Shown piece by piece: positions 1-9,171 of a stretch of 64,000 nt of DNA. Under the pieces are notes generated by a model, which was given only the letters and a program-made list of their open reading frames with translations, was not told the origin of the DNA and searched no databases. Position 1 is the stretch's first letter; each line of letters opens with the position of its first letter. The DNA comes from Pseudomonadota bacterium (GTDB taxonomy: Bacteria; Pseudomonadota; Alphaproteobacteria; Acetobacterales; Acetobacteraceae): positions 82,265 to 146,264 of the forward strand of contig JAJXXT010000006.1 in the NCBI GenBank assembly GCA_021780935.1, read 5' to 3'. The position numbers were made by a program, and so were the translations under genes.

Positions 1-2
1 GT

Positions 3-359
3 CACACGTGGCGCGGCAACGTCCGCGCGCTGGAAAACACGCTGCATCGCGCGGTCCTTCTCGCCCATGGCAGCTCGATCGAGGCGGATGATATCGAGAT
101 TTCGGGCGCGGCCCACCACTCCCCGATCGAGCCCGCCGGCAGCGAGGCTTTTCCGATGTCCGGTCTGTCAGCCCTGGTCGGGCGACGGATGGAGGATGTG
201 GAGCGCGATCTCATTCTCGAAACGTTGAACCGCACCGAGGGCAACCGCACGCATGCGGCGAGCATGCTCGGAATTTCGATCCGCGCACTGCGCAACAAGC
301 TGCGCGACTACGCGGGCCAGGGCCTCGCGGTGCCACCCCCGGCGAGCGGAGTTGCCTGA
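3..359 (+). CDS. flbD: sigma-54-dependent transcriptional activator, C-terminal fragment (FlbD-like)
   Basis: The gene runs in from the left edge, so only its last 118 residues are present. The fragment begins in the end of the AAA+ sigma-54-interaction domain, with WRGNVRALENTLHRA matching the usual WPGNVREL element. After a linker of about 50 residues comes a Fis-type helix-turn-helix (GNRTHAASMLGISIRALRNK). Such activators open sigma-54 promoters. The position directly before flhA matches FlbD, the flagellar class II activator of alphaproteobacteria. The specific FlbD name rests on this context, because the receiver domain is outside the window. Confidence 0.85.
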   Translation, partial: HTWRGNVRALENTLHRAVLLAHGSSIEADDIEISGAAHHSPIEPAGSEAFPMSGLSALVGRRMEDVERDLILETLNRTEGNRTHAASMLGISIRALRNKLRDYAGQGLAVPPPASGVA

Positions 360-362
360 GCG

Positions 363-2447
363 GTGTCGGCGAGTCTGCCTACTCCGTTGGTAGAGGTCCT
401 CAAGCCTCATCTCGCGAGTCTGCGCGCCGGGCAGGACGTATGGCTGGCCGCCGGTATCGTGGCGCTGCTGAGCGTTCTGGTGCTGCCGCTGCCGCCCTTC
501 GTCCTCGATCTCGGCCTGTCGCTGTCCATCACCAGCTCCATCCTGGTGCTCATGGTCGCGGTGTTCCTGGTCCGCCCGCTCGACTTCTCAAGTTTTCCGA
601 CGCTGCTGCTGCTGACGACGCTGATGCGCCTGGCGCTCGATGTCGCGACCACGCGTCTCATTCTCTCGCGCGGCGATCGGGGGCCGCATGCGGCGGGCGA
701 AGTGGTGGCCGCCTTCGGCGGCTTCCTGATGGGCGGCGACGTCATCATCGGGCTGATCGTCTTCGCGATCCTGCTGGTGGTCAACTTCATTGTCATCACG
801 AAAGGTTCCGGACGCATCGCGGAGGTTGCGGCACGGTTCAGTCTCGATGCGATGCCCGGCAAGCAGATGGCGATCGACGCCGATCTCTCCGCCGGCACGA
901 TCGACGAAAAGACCGCACGCCGCCGCCGCCGCGAGCTGGAGGCGGAGAGCGGCTTCTACGGCGCGATGGATGGTGCCGCGAAATTCGTCCGTGGTGACGC
1001 CATCGCCGCGCTGATCATCACCTCGATCAACATTTTCGCCGGGCTGGCGATCGGCCTGCTGCAACACGGCATGTCGTTCTCGGCAGCGGCGCGCACGTAC
1101 ACCACGCTCACCATCGGTGACGGACTGGTCAGCCAGATTCCAGCCCTGCTGGTCTCCACCGCCGCCGGCATCGTCGTCACCAAGGGCTCAACGGAGGGCA
1201 CCGCAGACAAGGCATTGGCGCAGCAACTCGGTGGCAGCGCCCGCCCGCTGGCCATGGCAGCGGCGGCGGCGGCCATTCTCGCCGCTCTGCCCGGGCTGCC
1301 GGCGTTTCCGTTCCTGACCCTGGCGGGGCTTGCCAGTGCCGCCGCCTGGCATCGCCGCCAGCACCCCGCCGATGCCGCGCCCGCCACCGCCACCGCGACC
1401 ACCGTCCCCACAGAGCCACCGATCGGTGAGACGCTGCGGATTGACATGATCCGGTTAGAGCTCGGCTACGGGCTGCTGGCGCTGGCCGGTGGGGACTCAC
1501 CGCGCCTGACCGAGCAGATCAAGGGCCTGCGCCGCAGCATCGCGATCGAATTCGGCTACGTGCTGCCGCCCGTGCGAATCCAGGACAACATGGAGCTTGC
1601 GGCTGACACCTATGTGGTGCGCATCAAGGAGATCGAGGCCGGGCGTGCCGTTTTGCGGCCGACACAAATGCTGGCCATGCACCCCAAAGGGGGCAAGATC
1701 GACCTGCCGGGTGAGGTGACGACGGAACCCGCCTTTGGTTTGGCGGCCGTCTGGATCCAGCCGGCAACGCGCGAGGCCGCGATGCTGCGCGGCTGCACCG
1801 TGGTGGACCCGGCAAGCGTGCTCGCCACGCACCTCACCGAGATCGTCAAGCAGAGCATGGCGGAGCTGCTCTCCTTCGCCGAGACGCAGAAGCTGCTTGA
1901 TGAACTGCCGCGGGAACATCAGAAGCTGGTGGCCGATCTGGTGCCCGCGCAGATCAACATCGGCGGCATCCAGCGCGTGCTGCAGGCGCTCCTGGCCGAG
2001 CGTGTTTCCATCCGCGATCTGCCGACCATCCTCGAGGGCATCCAGGAGGCGCTGGCCGGCGGCGCGCGCGGCATCGCCGCCATCGCCGGCACCGTGCGGG
2101 CCGGCCTGGCCCGCCAGATTTCGGAGGCAAACACCGGGCCCGCCGGCTACATCCCCATCGTGACGCTGGGTGCGGAGTGGGAGGCGGATTTCGCCGACTC
2201 ACTGATTGGCCCGGTGGAGGACCGGCAACTGGCGATGGCGCCCTCGCGTTTGACCGCCTTTATGCAGCGGTTGCGTACGGTGCTGGACGCGGCCGCCGAG
2301 GCCGGCGAGCATCCGGTGCTGGTGGCGAGCGGCGGCATCCGTTTCCATCTGCGCGCGATCGTCGAGCGCGTGCGGCCCACCACCGCGGTGCTGGCGCAGG
2401 CCGAGATCAGCCCGCGCGCGCGCATCCGCACTGTCGCGACGATCTAG
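363..2447 (+). CDS. flhA: flagellar biosynthesis protein FlhA
   Basis: FlhA is the large inner-membrane export-gate subunit of the flagellar type III secretion apparatus and docks export chaperones through its cytoplasmic domain. At 694 residues it has the family's usual length. The first 330 or so residues hold about eight hydrophobic segments. The family signature is clear near residue 160 (EVAARFSLDAMPGKQMAIDA). The C-terminal half is the soluble FlhA-C domain. The start is GTG, three bases after the stop of the activator fragment, with no strong Shine-Dalgarno, so coupling to the upstream gene is likely. The basal type III homologue SctV is excluded by the flhF-flhG neighbours. Confidence 0.97.
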   Translation: MSASLPTPLVEVLKPHLASLRAGQDVWLAAGIVALLSVLVLPLPPFVLDLGLSLSITSSILVLMVAVFLVRPLDFSSFPTLLLLTTLMRLALDVATTRLILSRGDRGPHAAGEVVAAFGGFLMGGDVIIGLIVFAILLVVNFIVITKGSGRIAEVAARFSLDAMPGKQMAIDADLSAGTIDEKTARRRRRELEAESGFYGAMDGAAKFVRGDAIAALIITSINIFAGLAIGLLQHGMSFSAAARTYTTLTIGDGLVSQIPALLVSTAAGIVVTKGSTEGTADKALAQQLGGSARPLAMAAAAAAILAALPGLPAFPFLTLAGLASAAAWHRRQHPADAAPATATATTVPTEPPIGETLRIDMIRLELGYGLLALAGGDSPRLTEQIKGLRRSIAIEFGYVLPPVRIQDNMELAADTYVVRIKEIEAGRAVLRPTQMLAMHPKGGKIDLPGEVTTEPAFGLAAVWIQPATREAAMLRGCTVVDPASVLATHLTEIVKQSMAELLSFAETQKLLDELPREHQKLVADLVPAQINIGGIQRVLQALLAERVSIRDLPTILEGIQEALAGGARGIAAIAGTVRAGLARQISEANTGPAGYIPIVTLGAEWEADFADSLIGPVEDRQLAMAPSRLTAFMQRLRTVLDAAAEAGEHPVLVASGGIRFHLRAIVERVRPTTAVLAQAEISPRARIRTVATI

Positions 2448-2486
2448 CCCCATGCCCGCCCCGAACCACTCCACGGCGCCAGCCGC

Positions 2487-3287
2487 ATGAAACTGCGCAT
2501 GTTCACCGGTCCCGACACGGCGGCCGCGATCGCGGCGGCGCGCGCGGCGCTCGGGCCCGAGGCGCTGGTGCTCGACCAGCGCCGGGTTCCCGCTGGCGTC
2601 GAGATCACCGCTGCCGTCGAGCGCGCGCCCGACGATGCGCCACCGCCCGATGAGGTTCTCGCGCATCACGGCGTACCGGAGCCGCTGGCACGTATCCTCG
2701 CCAGATCTCCTCTGGCGCTGCCCTCGCGGCTGCGATTCGGTACGATTCCGGAAGGTCCTCTGATGCTGGTGGGCCCGCCCGGCGCCGGCAAGACACTGGC
2801 CACCATCCGTCTCGCGACCGCCACCCTGCTCGCCGGGCAGACGCCCTCTGTGGCCAGCGCCGATGCGCGCCGCGCCGGTGACGAGCTTGGTGCGCTGCTC
2901 GCCGTGCTCGGCCTCGCCCAGCACCCCGATCCGTTGACGGCAAACCTCGTTGACACCGCGGGGATCGACATTTTCGACCGGGACTCCCATGGTGAATTGC
3001 CGCCCGGCGATGGCGCACGCGTGCTCGTGCTGCCGGCCGATCTCGACCCGATGGCCGCCGCCGAGACGGCCACCGCCTGGCGCGCCAGCGGCTGCACGCA
3101 TCTGATCGCGACCCGCCTCGACCTTGCACCACGCCTCGGTGGGCTGCTCGCCGCCGCCGATACCGGGCTCGTGCTCACGCTCGCGAGCCTGTCGCCCGCG
3201 GCCGGGGCTGCGATGGTACCGCTCACGGCAGCATTTCTTGCCCGCCGCCTGGCGCGCCCACCAACGAGAAGGCATATCGATGCATAA
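2487..3287 (+). CDS. flhF: FlhF-like SRP-type GTPase, short form
   Basis: This is an SRP-family GTPase that in many bacteria sets flagellar position and number, working with FlhG. It has 266 residues, against roughly 390-430 for typical FlhF. The start (MKLRMFTGPD) is the usual FlhF beginning, followed by a short N-terminal region and then a G domain with P-loop GPPGAGKT at residues 96-103 and DTAG at 156-159. The TKLD-type guanine-specificity motif is degenerate (TRLD), and the B/N region is strongly shortened. It overlaps the flhG start by eight bases. The identity rests mainly on position between flhA and flhG and on the G motifs. Confidence 0.85.
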   Translation: MKLRMFTGPDTAAAIAAARAALGPEALVLDQRRVPAGVEITAAVERAPDDAPPPDEVLAHHGVPEPLARILARSPLALPSRLRFGTIPEGPLMLVGPPGAGKTLATIRLATATLLAGQTPSVASADARRAGDELGALLAVLGLAQHPDPLTANLVDTAGIDIFDRDSHGELPPGDGARVLVLPADLDPMAAAETATAWRASGCTHLIATRLDLAPRLGGLLAAADTGLVLTLASLSPAAGAAMVPLTAAFLARRLARPPTRRHIDA

Positions 3288-4071
3288 TAATAACAATATT
3301 GTCGCCATCGCCTCGGGCAAGGGCGGGGTTGGAAAGACCTGGTTCGCGATTGCGCTGGCACGCGCGCTGGCCGGCACCGGCCACCGGGTGCTGCTGTTCG
3401 ACGGCGATCTGGGGCTGGCCAATATCGACGTTCAGCTCGGCCTGCATCCGCGTCACGACATCGCTGACATTCTGGCCGGGCGGGTGGCGCCGGAGGACGC
3501 GGTGCTGCGCCACGAGGGGGGGTTCGACATCCTTGCCGGCCGCTCGGGCAACGCGGCGCTGGCATCGCTGCCGGAGACGATGCTGACGGCCCTCGCCACC
3601 ATCCCCGGCCTTATCGGGGTTCATTATGATATCGTTCTGTTAGATCTCGCCGCTGGGGTGGACGCGACGATGCGCAGGCTCGCGGCGGTGGCGGGTGGAA
3701 TGCTGCTGCTCGCGACCGCGGAGCCGACGAGCCTGACCGATGCCTACGCAGTGTTGAAGCGGCTCGCGCGCGAGTGCCCCGCGCTGGAGCCGGCGTTCGT
3801 CGTCAACATGGCGGGCAGCGTCGCCGCCGGGCGGGCGACGCACGCAACACTGGCGCGCGCCGCGGCGCAGTTTCTCGGCCGAACGCCAAAGCTTGCCGGC
3901 ATTATCCGCCGCGATCCCGCGGTGCCGGCGGCGATCCGTCGCCAGAGCCTGCCGCCGCCGGGCTCGCCCGCGTGCGAGGACGCGGCGGCGCTGGCCAATG
4001 CCTGGTTTGGCGCGCCGCAGCCGGTCGCGCGATCAGGCCGGCGGCAGGAAATCCACCTCGCAGGTGGCTGA
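3280..4071 (+). CDS. flhG: MinD/ParA-family ATPase FlhG (FleN/YlxH)
   Basis: This P-loop ATPase of the MinD/ParA class is the partner of FlhF and limits flagellar number. The protein of 263 residues starts MHNNNNIVAIASGKGGVGKT and carries the deviant Walker A motif KGGVGKT within the first 21 residues, followed by FDGDLGLANIDVQLGL, the switch region typical of FlhG. I chose the ATG at 3280, inside the last codons of flhF, because the asparagine-rich N-terminus and the Walker position then match the family; the frame is open further upstream only as overlap with flhF. Its last 39 bases overlap tail-to-tail with the convergent cupin gene. Confidence 0.93.
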   Translation: MHNNNNIVAIASGKGGVGKTWFAIALARALAGTGHRVLLFDGDLGLANIDVQLGLHPRHDIADILAGRVAPEDAVLRHEGGFDILAGRSGNAALASLPETMLTALATIPGLIGVHYDIVLLDLAAGVDATMRRLAAVAGGMLLLATAEPTSLTDAYAVLKRLARECPALEPAFVVNMAGSVAAGRATHATLARAAAQFLGRTPKLAGIIRRDPAVPAAIRRQSLPPPGSPACEDAAALANAWFGAPQPVARSGRRQEIHLAGG

Positions 4072-4473
4072 GATGCGCACCACCTCCGCGGGGTCCGACA
4101 GGTTGTTGAGGCGTGTGAACAGCTCGTGCAGCTTGCGGGCCGGAGAGACCCAGAACAGCGCGCGGACGGTCTGCAAGCCGACATTCTTGTAGCCGTGCGG
4201 AATGCCGCGCGGCATGCGCACCATGGCACCGGTGCCGGCGCGATGAAGGCTGCCGGCCAGGGTGAGTTCCATCTCGCCGCGCAGGATATAGATGAACTCG
4301 TCCTGCGTGGGGTGGATGTGTGGCGGAACAAAGGTTCCGGGCTCGCCCATCACCTCAAAGGCGAAGGATGCATCGCAGCTTTCCTTGGGGTGATAGGTTT
4401 GTCCCAGGATGTTCCAGACCACGCCGCCATCGCCCTCGCCGGCCGGCGTGATGCCGGGGTTGAGCTCTGCCAT
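4033..4473 (-). CDS. cupin-domain protein
   Basis: A single-domain cupin of 146 residues. Cupin motif 1 is intact (HIHPTQDEFIYILRGE), giving two His and one Glu metal ligands, and the motif 2 His lies in GIPHGYKN. This arrangement is a mononuclear metal site found in small dioxygenases, isomerases and sensor-like proteins; the substrate cannot be read from the sequence. The start MAELNPGITP has an upstream AAAAGGGAGAACA Shine-Dalgarno. It lies downstream of the livF-type gene on the same strand, 92 bases away, so it may be cotranscribed with the importer. It ends inside the convergent flhG. Confidence 0.85.
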   Translation of the reverse strand: MAELNPGITPAGEGDGGVVWNILGQTYHPKESCDASFAFEVMGEPGTFVPPHIHPTQDEFIYILRGEMELTLAGSLHRAGTGAMVRMPRGIPHGYKNVGLQTVRALFWVSPARKLHELFTRLNNLSDPAEVVRISATCEVDFLPPA

Positions 4474-4565
4474 GTTGTTCTCCCTTTTGTTCCGGCGTGC
4501 AGAATAGCAGCGCAACCCATTTTGGCGAGGCGGCGGCGCCCGCCGAGCGGGCCATGCAACACGCG

Positions 4566-5255
4566 TCACAGATGCAGATACCGCCCCAGCACCCCTGGCG
4601 CCGCCTCCAGCGCCATGCCGTCGCCGGCCCAGACCGTGCGCCCCTTCTCGATCACCACATGCCGGTCCGCGAGGCGGCGCAGGGCCTCCAGCGTCTTGTC
4701 GATCACCAGGATGCCGAGCCCGGATTGCTTCAGTGTCCGCAGCACCGCCCAGATTTCGTTGCGGATCAGCGGTGCGAGGCCCTCCGTCGCCTCGTCGAGG
4801 ATCAGCAGCCGCGGGTTGGTCATCAGCGCGCGCCCGATCGCCAGCATCTGCTGCTCGCCACCGGACAGCAGCCTGCCGGCGTGGCGCCGCCGCTCGGCGA
4901 GGCGAGGGAACAGCGACTCCACCCGTGCGCGCGTCCAAGGGCCCGGCCGGGCGGTGGCGAGCAGGTTTTCCTCGACGCTGAGAGTGGGGAAAATCTGCCG
5001 CCCCTCCGGCACCAGGCCGAGCCCGGCGCGCGCGATGGCGAAGGGCGGCATGGCGCCGAGGTCGCGCCCGTCGAGCAGCAGCCGCCCGCCACGGCGTGGC
5101 AACATTCCCATCAGCGTGCGCACCGTGGTGGTCTTGCCCATGCCGTTACGGCCGAGCAGGCTCACCACCTCGCCCTCGGCGAGGTCGAGCGAGATGCCGA
5201 ACAGCACCTGCGTCTCGCCATAGCCGCCTTCGAGATCTTCGACGCGCAGGTGCAT
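4566..5255 (-). CDS. livF: branched-chain amino acid-type ABC transporter ATP-binding protein (LivF)
   Basis: One of two ATPases that energise a HAAT-family importer. It has 229 residues with Walker A GRNGMGKT, signature LSGGEQQMLAIGRAL and Walker B LLILDEATEGLAP; the EATEGLAP sequence is typical of LivF. It is the last importer gene in an operon transcribed right to left: binding protein, LivH, LivM, LivG, LivF, ending three bases after LivG. Substrates of such systems extend beyond leucine, isoleucine and valine to amides, urea and aromatic or dicarboxylic acids, so the substrate is open. Confidence 0.95.
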   Translation of the reverse strand: MHLRVEDLEGGYGETQVLFGISLDLAEGEVVSLLGRNGMGKTTTVRTLMGMLPRRGGRLLLDGRDLGAMPPFAIARAGLGLVPEGRQIFPTLSVEENLLATARPGPWTRARVESLFPRLAERRRHAGRLLSGGEQQMLAIGRALMTNPRLLILDEATEGLAPLIRNEIWAVLRTLKQSGLGILVIDKTLEALRRLADRHVVIEKGRTVWAGDGMALEAAPGVLGRYLHL

Positions 5256-5258
5256 GCT

Positions 5259-6005
5259 CTAGAAATCCTCCCCGAGATAGGCCGCCCGCACCGCCTCGTC
5301 GGCACGCACCTCGTCCGGTCGGCCGCTGGCGATCACGCGGCCCTCCGCCAGCACCGTCAGCCGGTCGGCGAGCGCGAACACCGCCTCCATGTCGTGCTCG
5401 ACGAGCAGGATCGCAGCCCCGCCCTTCATGCCCCGCAACAGGGCGATGAGGCGGCGCGCCTCCTCCGGCCCGCTGCCGGCAAGCGGCTCATCGAGCAGCA
5501 TCGCGACGGGGTCGGCGGCCACCGCCATCGCGAGCTCGAGCTGGCGTTTCTCGCCATGGCTCAGCCGGCCGGCGAAGCGATCGGCGCGATCGGCGATCTC
5601 CATGCGCTCCAGCGCCGCCATGCCGCAGCGGTTCGCCACCGCATCACCATCGGCGCGGCCCCACGGGCGCATCGCCCGACCCGCGCGCGCCTGCGCCGAA
5701 AGTGCCACGTTCTCAAGCACGGAAAGCTCCGGCAGCACGGAGGTGATCTGGAAGCTGCGGACCAGCCCCGCGCGGGCCCGCGCCTGGGGGCTCGCGCGGG
5801 TGATGTCGCGGCCGCACAGCCGGATCTGGCCGCGGTCGGGCCGCAGCACGCCCGAGAGCTGGTGGATCAGCGTCGTCTTGCCGGCGCCGTTGGGCCCGAT
5901 GACGGCGTGCACCTCGCCCGCCGCGAGACTGAGCGAGACCTCGCGCGTCACCTGCAGCGCGCCGAAGCTCTTGCTCAGGCCCACGGCTTCGAGCACCTCA
6001 GCCAC
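5259..6005 (-). CDS. livG: branched-chain amino acid-type ABC transporter ATP-binding protein (LivG)
   Basis: The second ATPase of the importer, 248 residues. Walker A is IGPNGAGKT, the signature is the LivG-type LSHGEKRQLELAMAVA, and Walker B is AMLLDEPLAGSGPEEARR, where the usual LAGLGPEE reads LAGSGPEE. Its start overlaps the end of livM by eight bases, which implies translational coupling. It sits at the cytoplasmic face and pairs with LivF on the LivH/LivM membrane core. Confidence 0.95.
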   Translation of the reverse strand: MAEVLEAVGLSKSFGALQVTREVSLSLAAGEVHAVIGPNGAGKTTLIHQLSGVLRPDRGQIRLCGRDITRASPQARARAGLVRSFQITSVLPELSVLENVALSAQARAGRAMRPWGRADGDAVANRCGMAALERMEIADRADRFAGRLSHGEKRQLELAMAVAADPVAMLLDEPLAGSGPEEARRLIALLRGMKGGAAILLVEHDMEAVFALADRLTVLAEGRVIASGRPDEVRADEAVRAAYLGEDF

Positions 6006-6939
6006 GGCGCGACCCGATACTCGCGAGCCCGCCGCGCAGCCCGAGTGCGGCCAGAATCAGCACCGGGCCGAAGATCAGCGGCCAGTGCCCGGTGAAGCGA
6101 CCCAGCCCTTCCTCCAGCAGCACCACGACACCGGCGCCGAGCACCGCCCCCGAGAGCGAGCCTGCGCCACCCAGCAGCACCATCACCATCAGTTCCGCCG
6201 AGCGCTGCCAGGCGCCATAGGCGGGGGAAATGAAATCAGCCTCGTTGGCGAGCAGCACGCCGGCGACGGCCGCGATCAGGGAAGCGACCAGCATCGCGCC
6301 GAGCCGCACCCGCAGCGGGTCGATCCCCATCGCCTGCGCCCGCTGCTCGTTCTGCCGCAGTGCCACGAGCGACCGGCCGAACGGGGTTGCCAGCAGCGCA
6401 CGACACAGCAGATAGCTCGCGACCAGCACCACCAGCGCCGAGAGGTAGAAGGGCAGCCCGTCGCGCAGCACCCGGATGCCGAACAGGCGGGTGCGGCTGC
6501 CCAGCGGATAGCCATCGTTGCCGCCATAGTCGGAAAGCGATCCGGTGGCGAAATATACCATCTGCGCGAAGGCCAGCGTGATCATGATGAAATTGACCCC
6601 GCGCGTGCGCAGCGCGATGACGCCGGTGAGCAGCGCGTAGACCCCGGCCAGCGCGAAGGCCAGCGCCAGCACCGCCGGCAGGGAATCGACCCCCGCCTTG
6701 TCGAGCGCCGCCACGGCATAGGCTCCCAGCAGCAGCGGCGCCGCATGGCCGAAGCTGACCAGGCCGCCGGCGCCGAGAATGAGGTCGAGCGAGACCGCCG
6801 CGGTCGCGAACACCATGATGCGGGCACCGAGCAGCATCGCATAGCCGGCGTTGTGCCCAAGCGGCAGCAGCGGGATCGCCAGGAAGGCTGCCAGCAGCGC
6901 GAGCGGCAGGCGCCAGCTGCGTAGGAACGCGCCGCTCAT
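5998..6939 (-). CDS. livM: branched-chain amino acid-type ABC transporter permease (LivM)
   Basis: Inner-membrane permease of 313 residues with about eight to ten hydrophobic segments. It includes the LivM-type stretch GVNFIMITLAFAQMVYF in the middle and a C-terminal GGAGSLSGAVLGAG loop of the kind that contacts the ATPase. It overlaps livH upstream by four bases and livG downstream by eight. Together with LivH it forms the translocation path. Confidence 0.93.
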   Translation of the reverse strand: MSGAFLRSWRLPLALLAAFLAIPLLPLGHNAGYAMLLGARIMVFATAAVSLDLILGAGGLVSFGHAAPLLLGAYAVAALDKAGVDSLPAVLALAFALAGVYALLTGVIALRTRGVNFIMITLAFAQMVYFATGSLSDYGGNDGYPLGSRTRLFGIRVLRDGLPFYLSALVVLVASYLLCRALLATPFGRSLVALRQNEQRAQAMGIDPLRVRLGAMLVASLIAAVAGVLLANEADFISPAYGAWQRSAELMVMVLLGGAGSLSGAVLGAGVVVLLEEGLGRFTGHWPLIFGPVLILAALGLRGGLASIGSRRG

Positions 6940-7850
6940 GCCCGCGCCCCGAACAGGCCCGAGGGCCGCACCGCCAACACCGCCGCCATGAATAGGTAGA
7001 TCAGCATCGAGGACAGCGCCGGCCCCACGCGCGCGCCCGCCTCGGGCGACAGCAGCGCCAGTGCGACGCTGGTCACCAGCGAGCGGCCCAGCGTGTCCAC
7101 CAGCCCGACCAGCAGGGCTGCGACAAAGGCGCCGCGTACCGAGCCGACGCCGCCCACCACGATGACGACAAAGGCAAGGATCAGAAGGTTGTCGCCCATC
7201 CCCGCCTCCACCGATATCAGCGGGGCGGCGAGCACGCCCGCGAACCCCGCCAGCATCGCGCCGATGCCGAAGACCAGGCGGAACATGCGGTGAATATCGA
7301 CGCCGAGCGCGTTGACCATGGCCGCGTTGGCGGCGCCGGCGCGCAACTGCATCCCCACCCGCGTCCGCCCGATGACCAGCGCCATCCCGCCCGCGACCGC
7401 GAGCCCGACCACGATCAGCATGATGCGATAGACCGGGTAGCCCATGCCCGAGATGAGCGGCACGCTGCCGGACAGCAGTCTCGGCACCGGCAATTGCAGC
7501 GGTGAGACGCCCCAGATGATGCGCACCAGCTCGCCGATGGTCAGGATCAGTCCGAACGTGGCCAGCACCTGGTCGAGATGGCCGCGCGCCATCAGCCGGC
7601 GGAAGATCACCGCCTCAAGCAGCAGCCCCAGCGCGCCGGTGGCCAGCGAGGCACCGACCAGAGCGGCCAGGAACGAGCCCGTCGCCGCGTCGATCGAGAC
7701 GGCGATATAGGCGCCGACCATGTACTGCACGCCGTGCGCAAGGTTGATGAAATCCATCACCCCGAACACCAGCGTCAGGCCGGCAGCGATCAGGAACAGC
7801 GTGAGCCCGAGCTGCACGCCGTTCAACGCCTGGATCAGCAGCAGCGTCAT
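6936..7850 (-). CDS. livH: branched-chain amino acid-type ABC transporter permease (LivH)
   Basis: Permease of 304 residues starting MTLLLIQALNGVQLGLTLFLIA. It has the LivH hallmarks VFGVMDFINLAHG near residue 30 and VVIVVGGVGSVRGAFVAALL near the C-terminus. There are about eight membrane segments. It follows the binding-protein gene by 19 bases and overlaps livM by four. The order binding protein-H-M-G-F is the standard layout of a HAAT operon. Confidence 0.94.
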   Translation of the reverse strand: MTLLLIQALNGVQLGLTLFLIAAGLTLVFGVMDFINLAHGVQYMVGAYIAVSIDAATGSFLAALVGASLATGALGLLLEAVIFRRLMARGHLDQVLATFGLILTIGELVRIIWGVSPLQLPVPRLLSGSVPLISGMGYPVYRIMLIVVGLAVAGGMALVIGRTRVGMQLRAGAANAAMVNALGVDIHRMFRLVFGIGAMLAGFAGVLAAPLISVEAGMGDNLLILAFVVIVVGGVGSVRGAFVAALLVGLVDTLGRSLVTSVALALLSPEAGARVGPALSSMLIYLFMAAVLAVRPSGLFGARA

Positions 7851-7869
7851 GCGGCTTGCGCCGCCGCGA

Positions 7870-9042
7870 TCACTTCATCTTGCACTGGCTGGCGAACGGA
7901 TCGACCGCGTTAGTAAGGACCTTCTTGACGATGCTGGTCTGCAGCTTGCCGTCGGCACCCTTCACCACCCGGGTCAGGTAGAAATCCTCGATCGGGTAGT
8001 GGTTGTGGCCGAAGCGGAAATTGCCCCGCACCGACTTGAAATCCGCCTTTGCCATCGCGGCCGCGACCTTGTTGGCATCGCTCGCCCCACCGGCCTGGCG
8101 CACCGCGGCGTTGATCAGGCTCGCCGTGTCATAGGACTGCGCGGCATAAGTTGCCGGAACGTAATGATACTTCGCCTCGAACGCCGCGACGAAGGCCTTG
8201 TTGGTCGGGTTGTTGAGGTCGGGCGCCCAGTCCGCCCCGCCATAGAGGCCGAGTGCCGCATCGCCCTCCGCCGGCAGCACGCTCTCGTCGGCGGTGAAGG
8301 CAGACAGGAACGGGATATGGTTCATCCCCGCGGCGTGGAACTGCTTGACGAAATTGATGCCGAGCCCGCCCGGCAGGAACGCGTAGATCGCATCCGGCTT
8401 GGCCTGAGCGATCTTCGCCAGCTCCGACTGGAAATCCATCGACGTCAGCGGCACGTAATCCTCGGCGACGATCTTGCCCTTGTAGAGCGACTTGAACCCG
8501 GCCAGCGCCTCGTGCCCGGCCTGGTAGTCCGGCGCCAGCAGGAACATGCGCTTATAGCCGGCATTGGTGGCGTATTGGCCGCTCACCGAGTGCGGCTGAC
8601 CGTTCTCATAGGAGGTAGAGAAGAAATGCGGGTTGCAGCCCTTGCCCGCGAGATAGGACCAGCCGGCATTGGGGCTGATGAAGATGGCGCCCGACTTGAT
8701 CACCGGCTTGAAGATCGCCGCCTCGACGATGGTGAAGATCGGCCCGACGACGAAGTTGATGTGGCGGCTTTCGAGCACCGCGCGCAGCTTGGTCAACGCC
8801 ACGTCGGGCTTCAGCTCGTCGTCGATCACCGTCACATGGACCTTCTCGCCGCCAAGCTTGTCGCCGAGCTGCTGCAGGCGCAGCGCGAACCCGTCGTAAA
8901 GCTGCTTGCCGAGCGTCGCCGCCGGCCCCGAGAGGGTGGCGATAAAGGCGACGTTGACGTCGGCGGCCCGCGCGGCACCGCCGGGCGCGAGCCCGAGCAA
9001 CGCGGCGCCGAGCGCCAGACTTGCGGCCGAAATTCGCGTCAT
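7870..9042 (-). CDS. periplasmic substrate-binding protein of the Liv-type importer
   Basis: A type I periplasmic binding protein of the leucine-binding class, 390 residues. The signal peptide is clear (MTRISAASLALGAALLGLAP, ending ...AARAADVN). The mature protein begins VNVAFIATLSGPAATLGKQL, the usual first strand and ligand loop, and QSYDTASLINAAV lies in the second lobe. I start it at the ATG at 9042 rather than an in-frame start 48 bases upstream, because only the shorter form begins with the signal peptide; a CCGGGGGGCG-type Shine-Dalgarno precedes it. The ligand is unknown; the divergent thiamine-diphosphate enzyme may hint at an acyl or keto acid substrate. Confidence 0.92.
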   Translation of the reverse strand: MTRISAASLALGAALLGLAPGGAARAADVNVAFIATLSGPAATLGKQLYDGFALRLQQLGDKLGGEKVHVTVIDDELKPDVALTKLRAVLESRHINFVVGPIFTIVEAAIFKPVIKSGAIFISPNAGWSYLAGKGCNPHFFSTSYENGQPHSVSGQYATNAGYKRMFLLAPDYQAGHEALAGFKSLYKGKIVAEDYVPLTSMDFQSELAKIAQAKPDAIYAFLPGGLGINFVKQFHAAGMNHIPFLSAFTADESVLPAEGDAALGLYGGADWAPDLNNPTNKAFVAAFEAKYHYVPATYAAQSYDTASLINAAVRQAGGASDANKVAAAMAKADFKSVRGNFRFGHNHYPIEDFYLTRVVKGADGKLQTSIVKKVLTNAVDPFASQCKMK

Positions 9043-9171
9043 GATCGCCCCCCGGAGCTTGCTGATACGTCCCGGCGACATTTTAGACATAAAGCATTTC
9101 GCGCGGAAAGGGATTTGCGCGGCCCGCCGCGAGCGGCTTACGTGCGGCGTGTCCAGGGGAGTGCCGCGACC

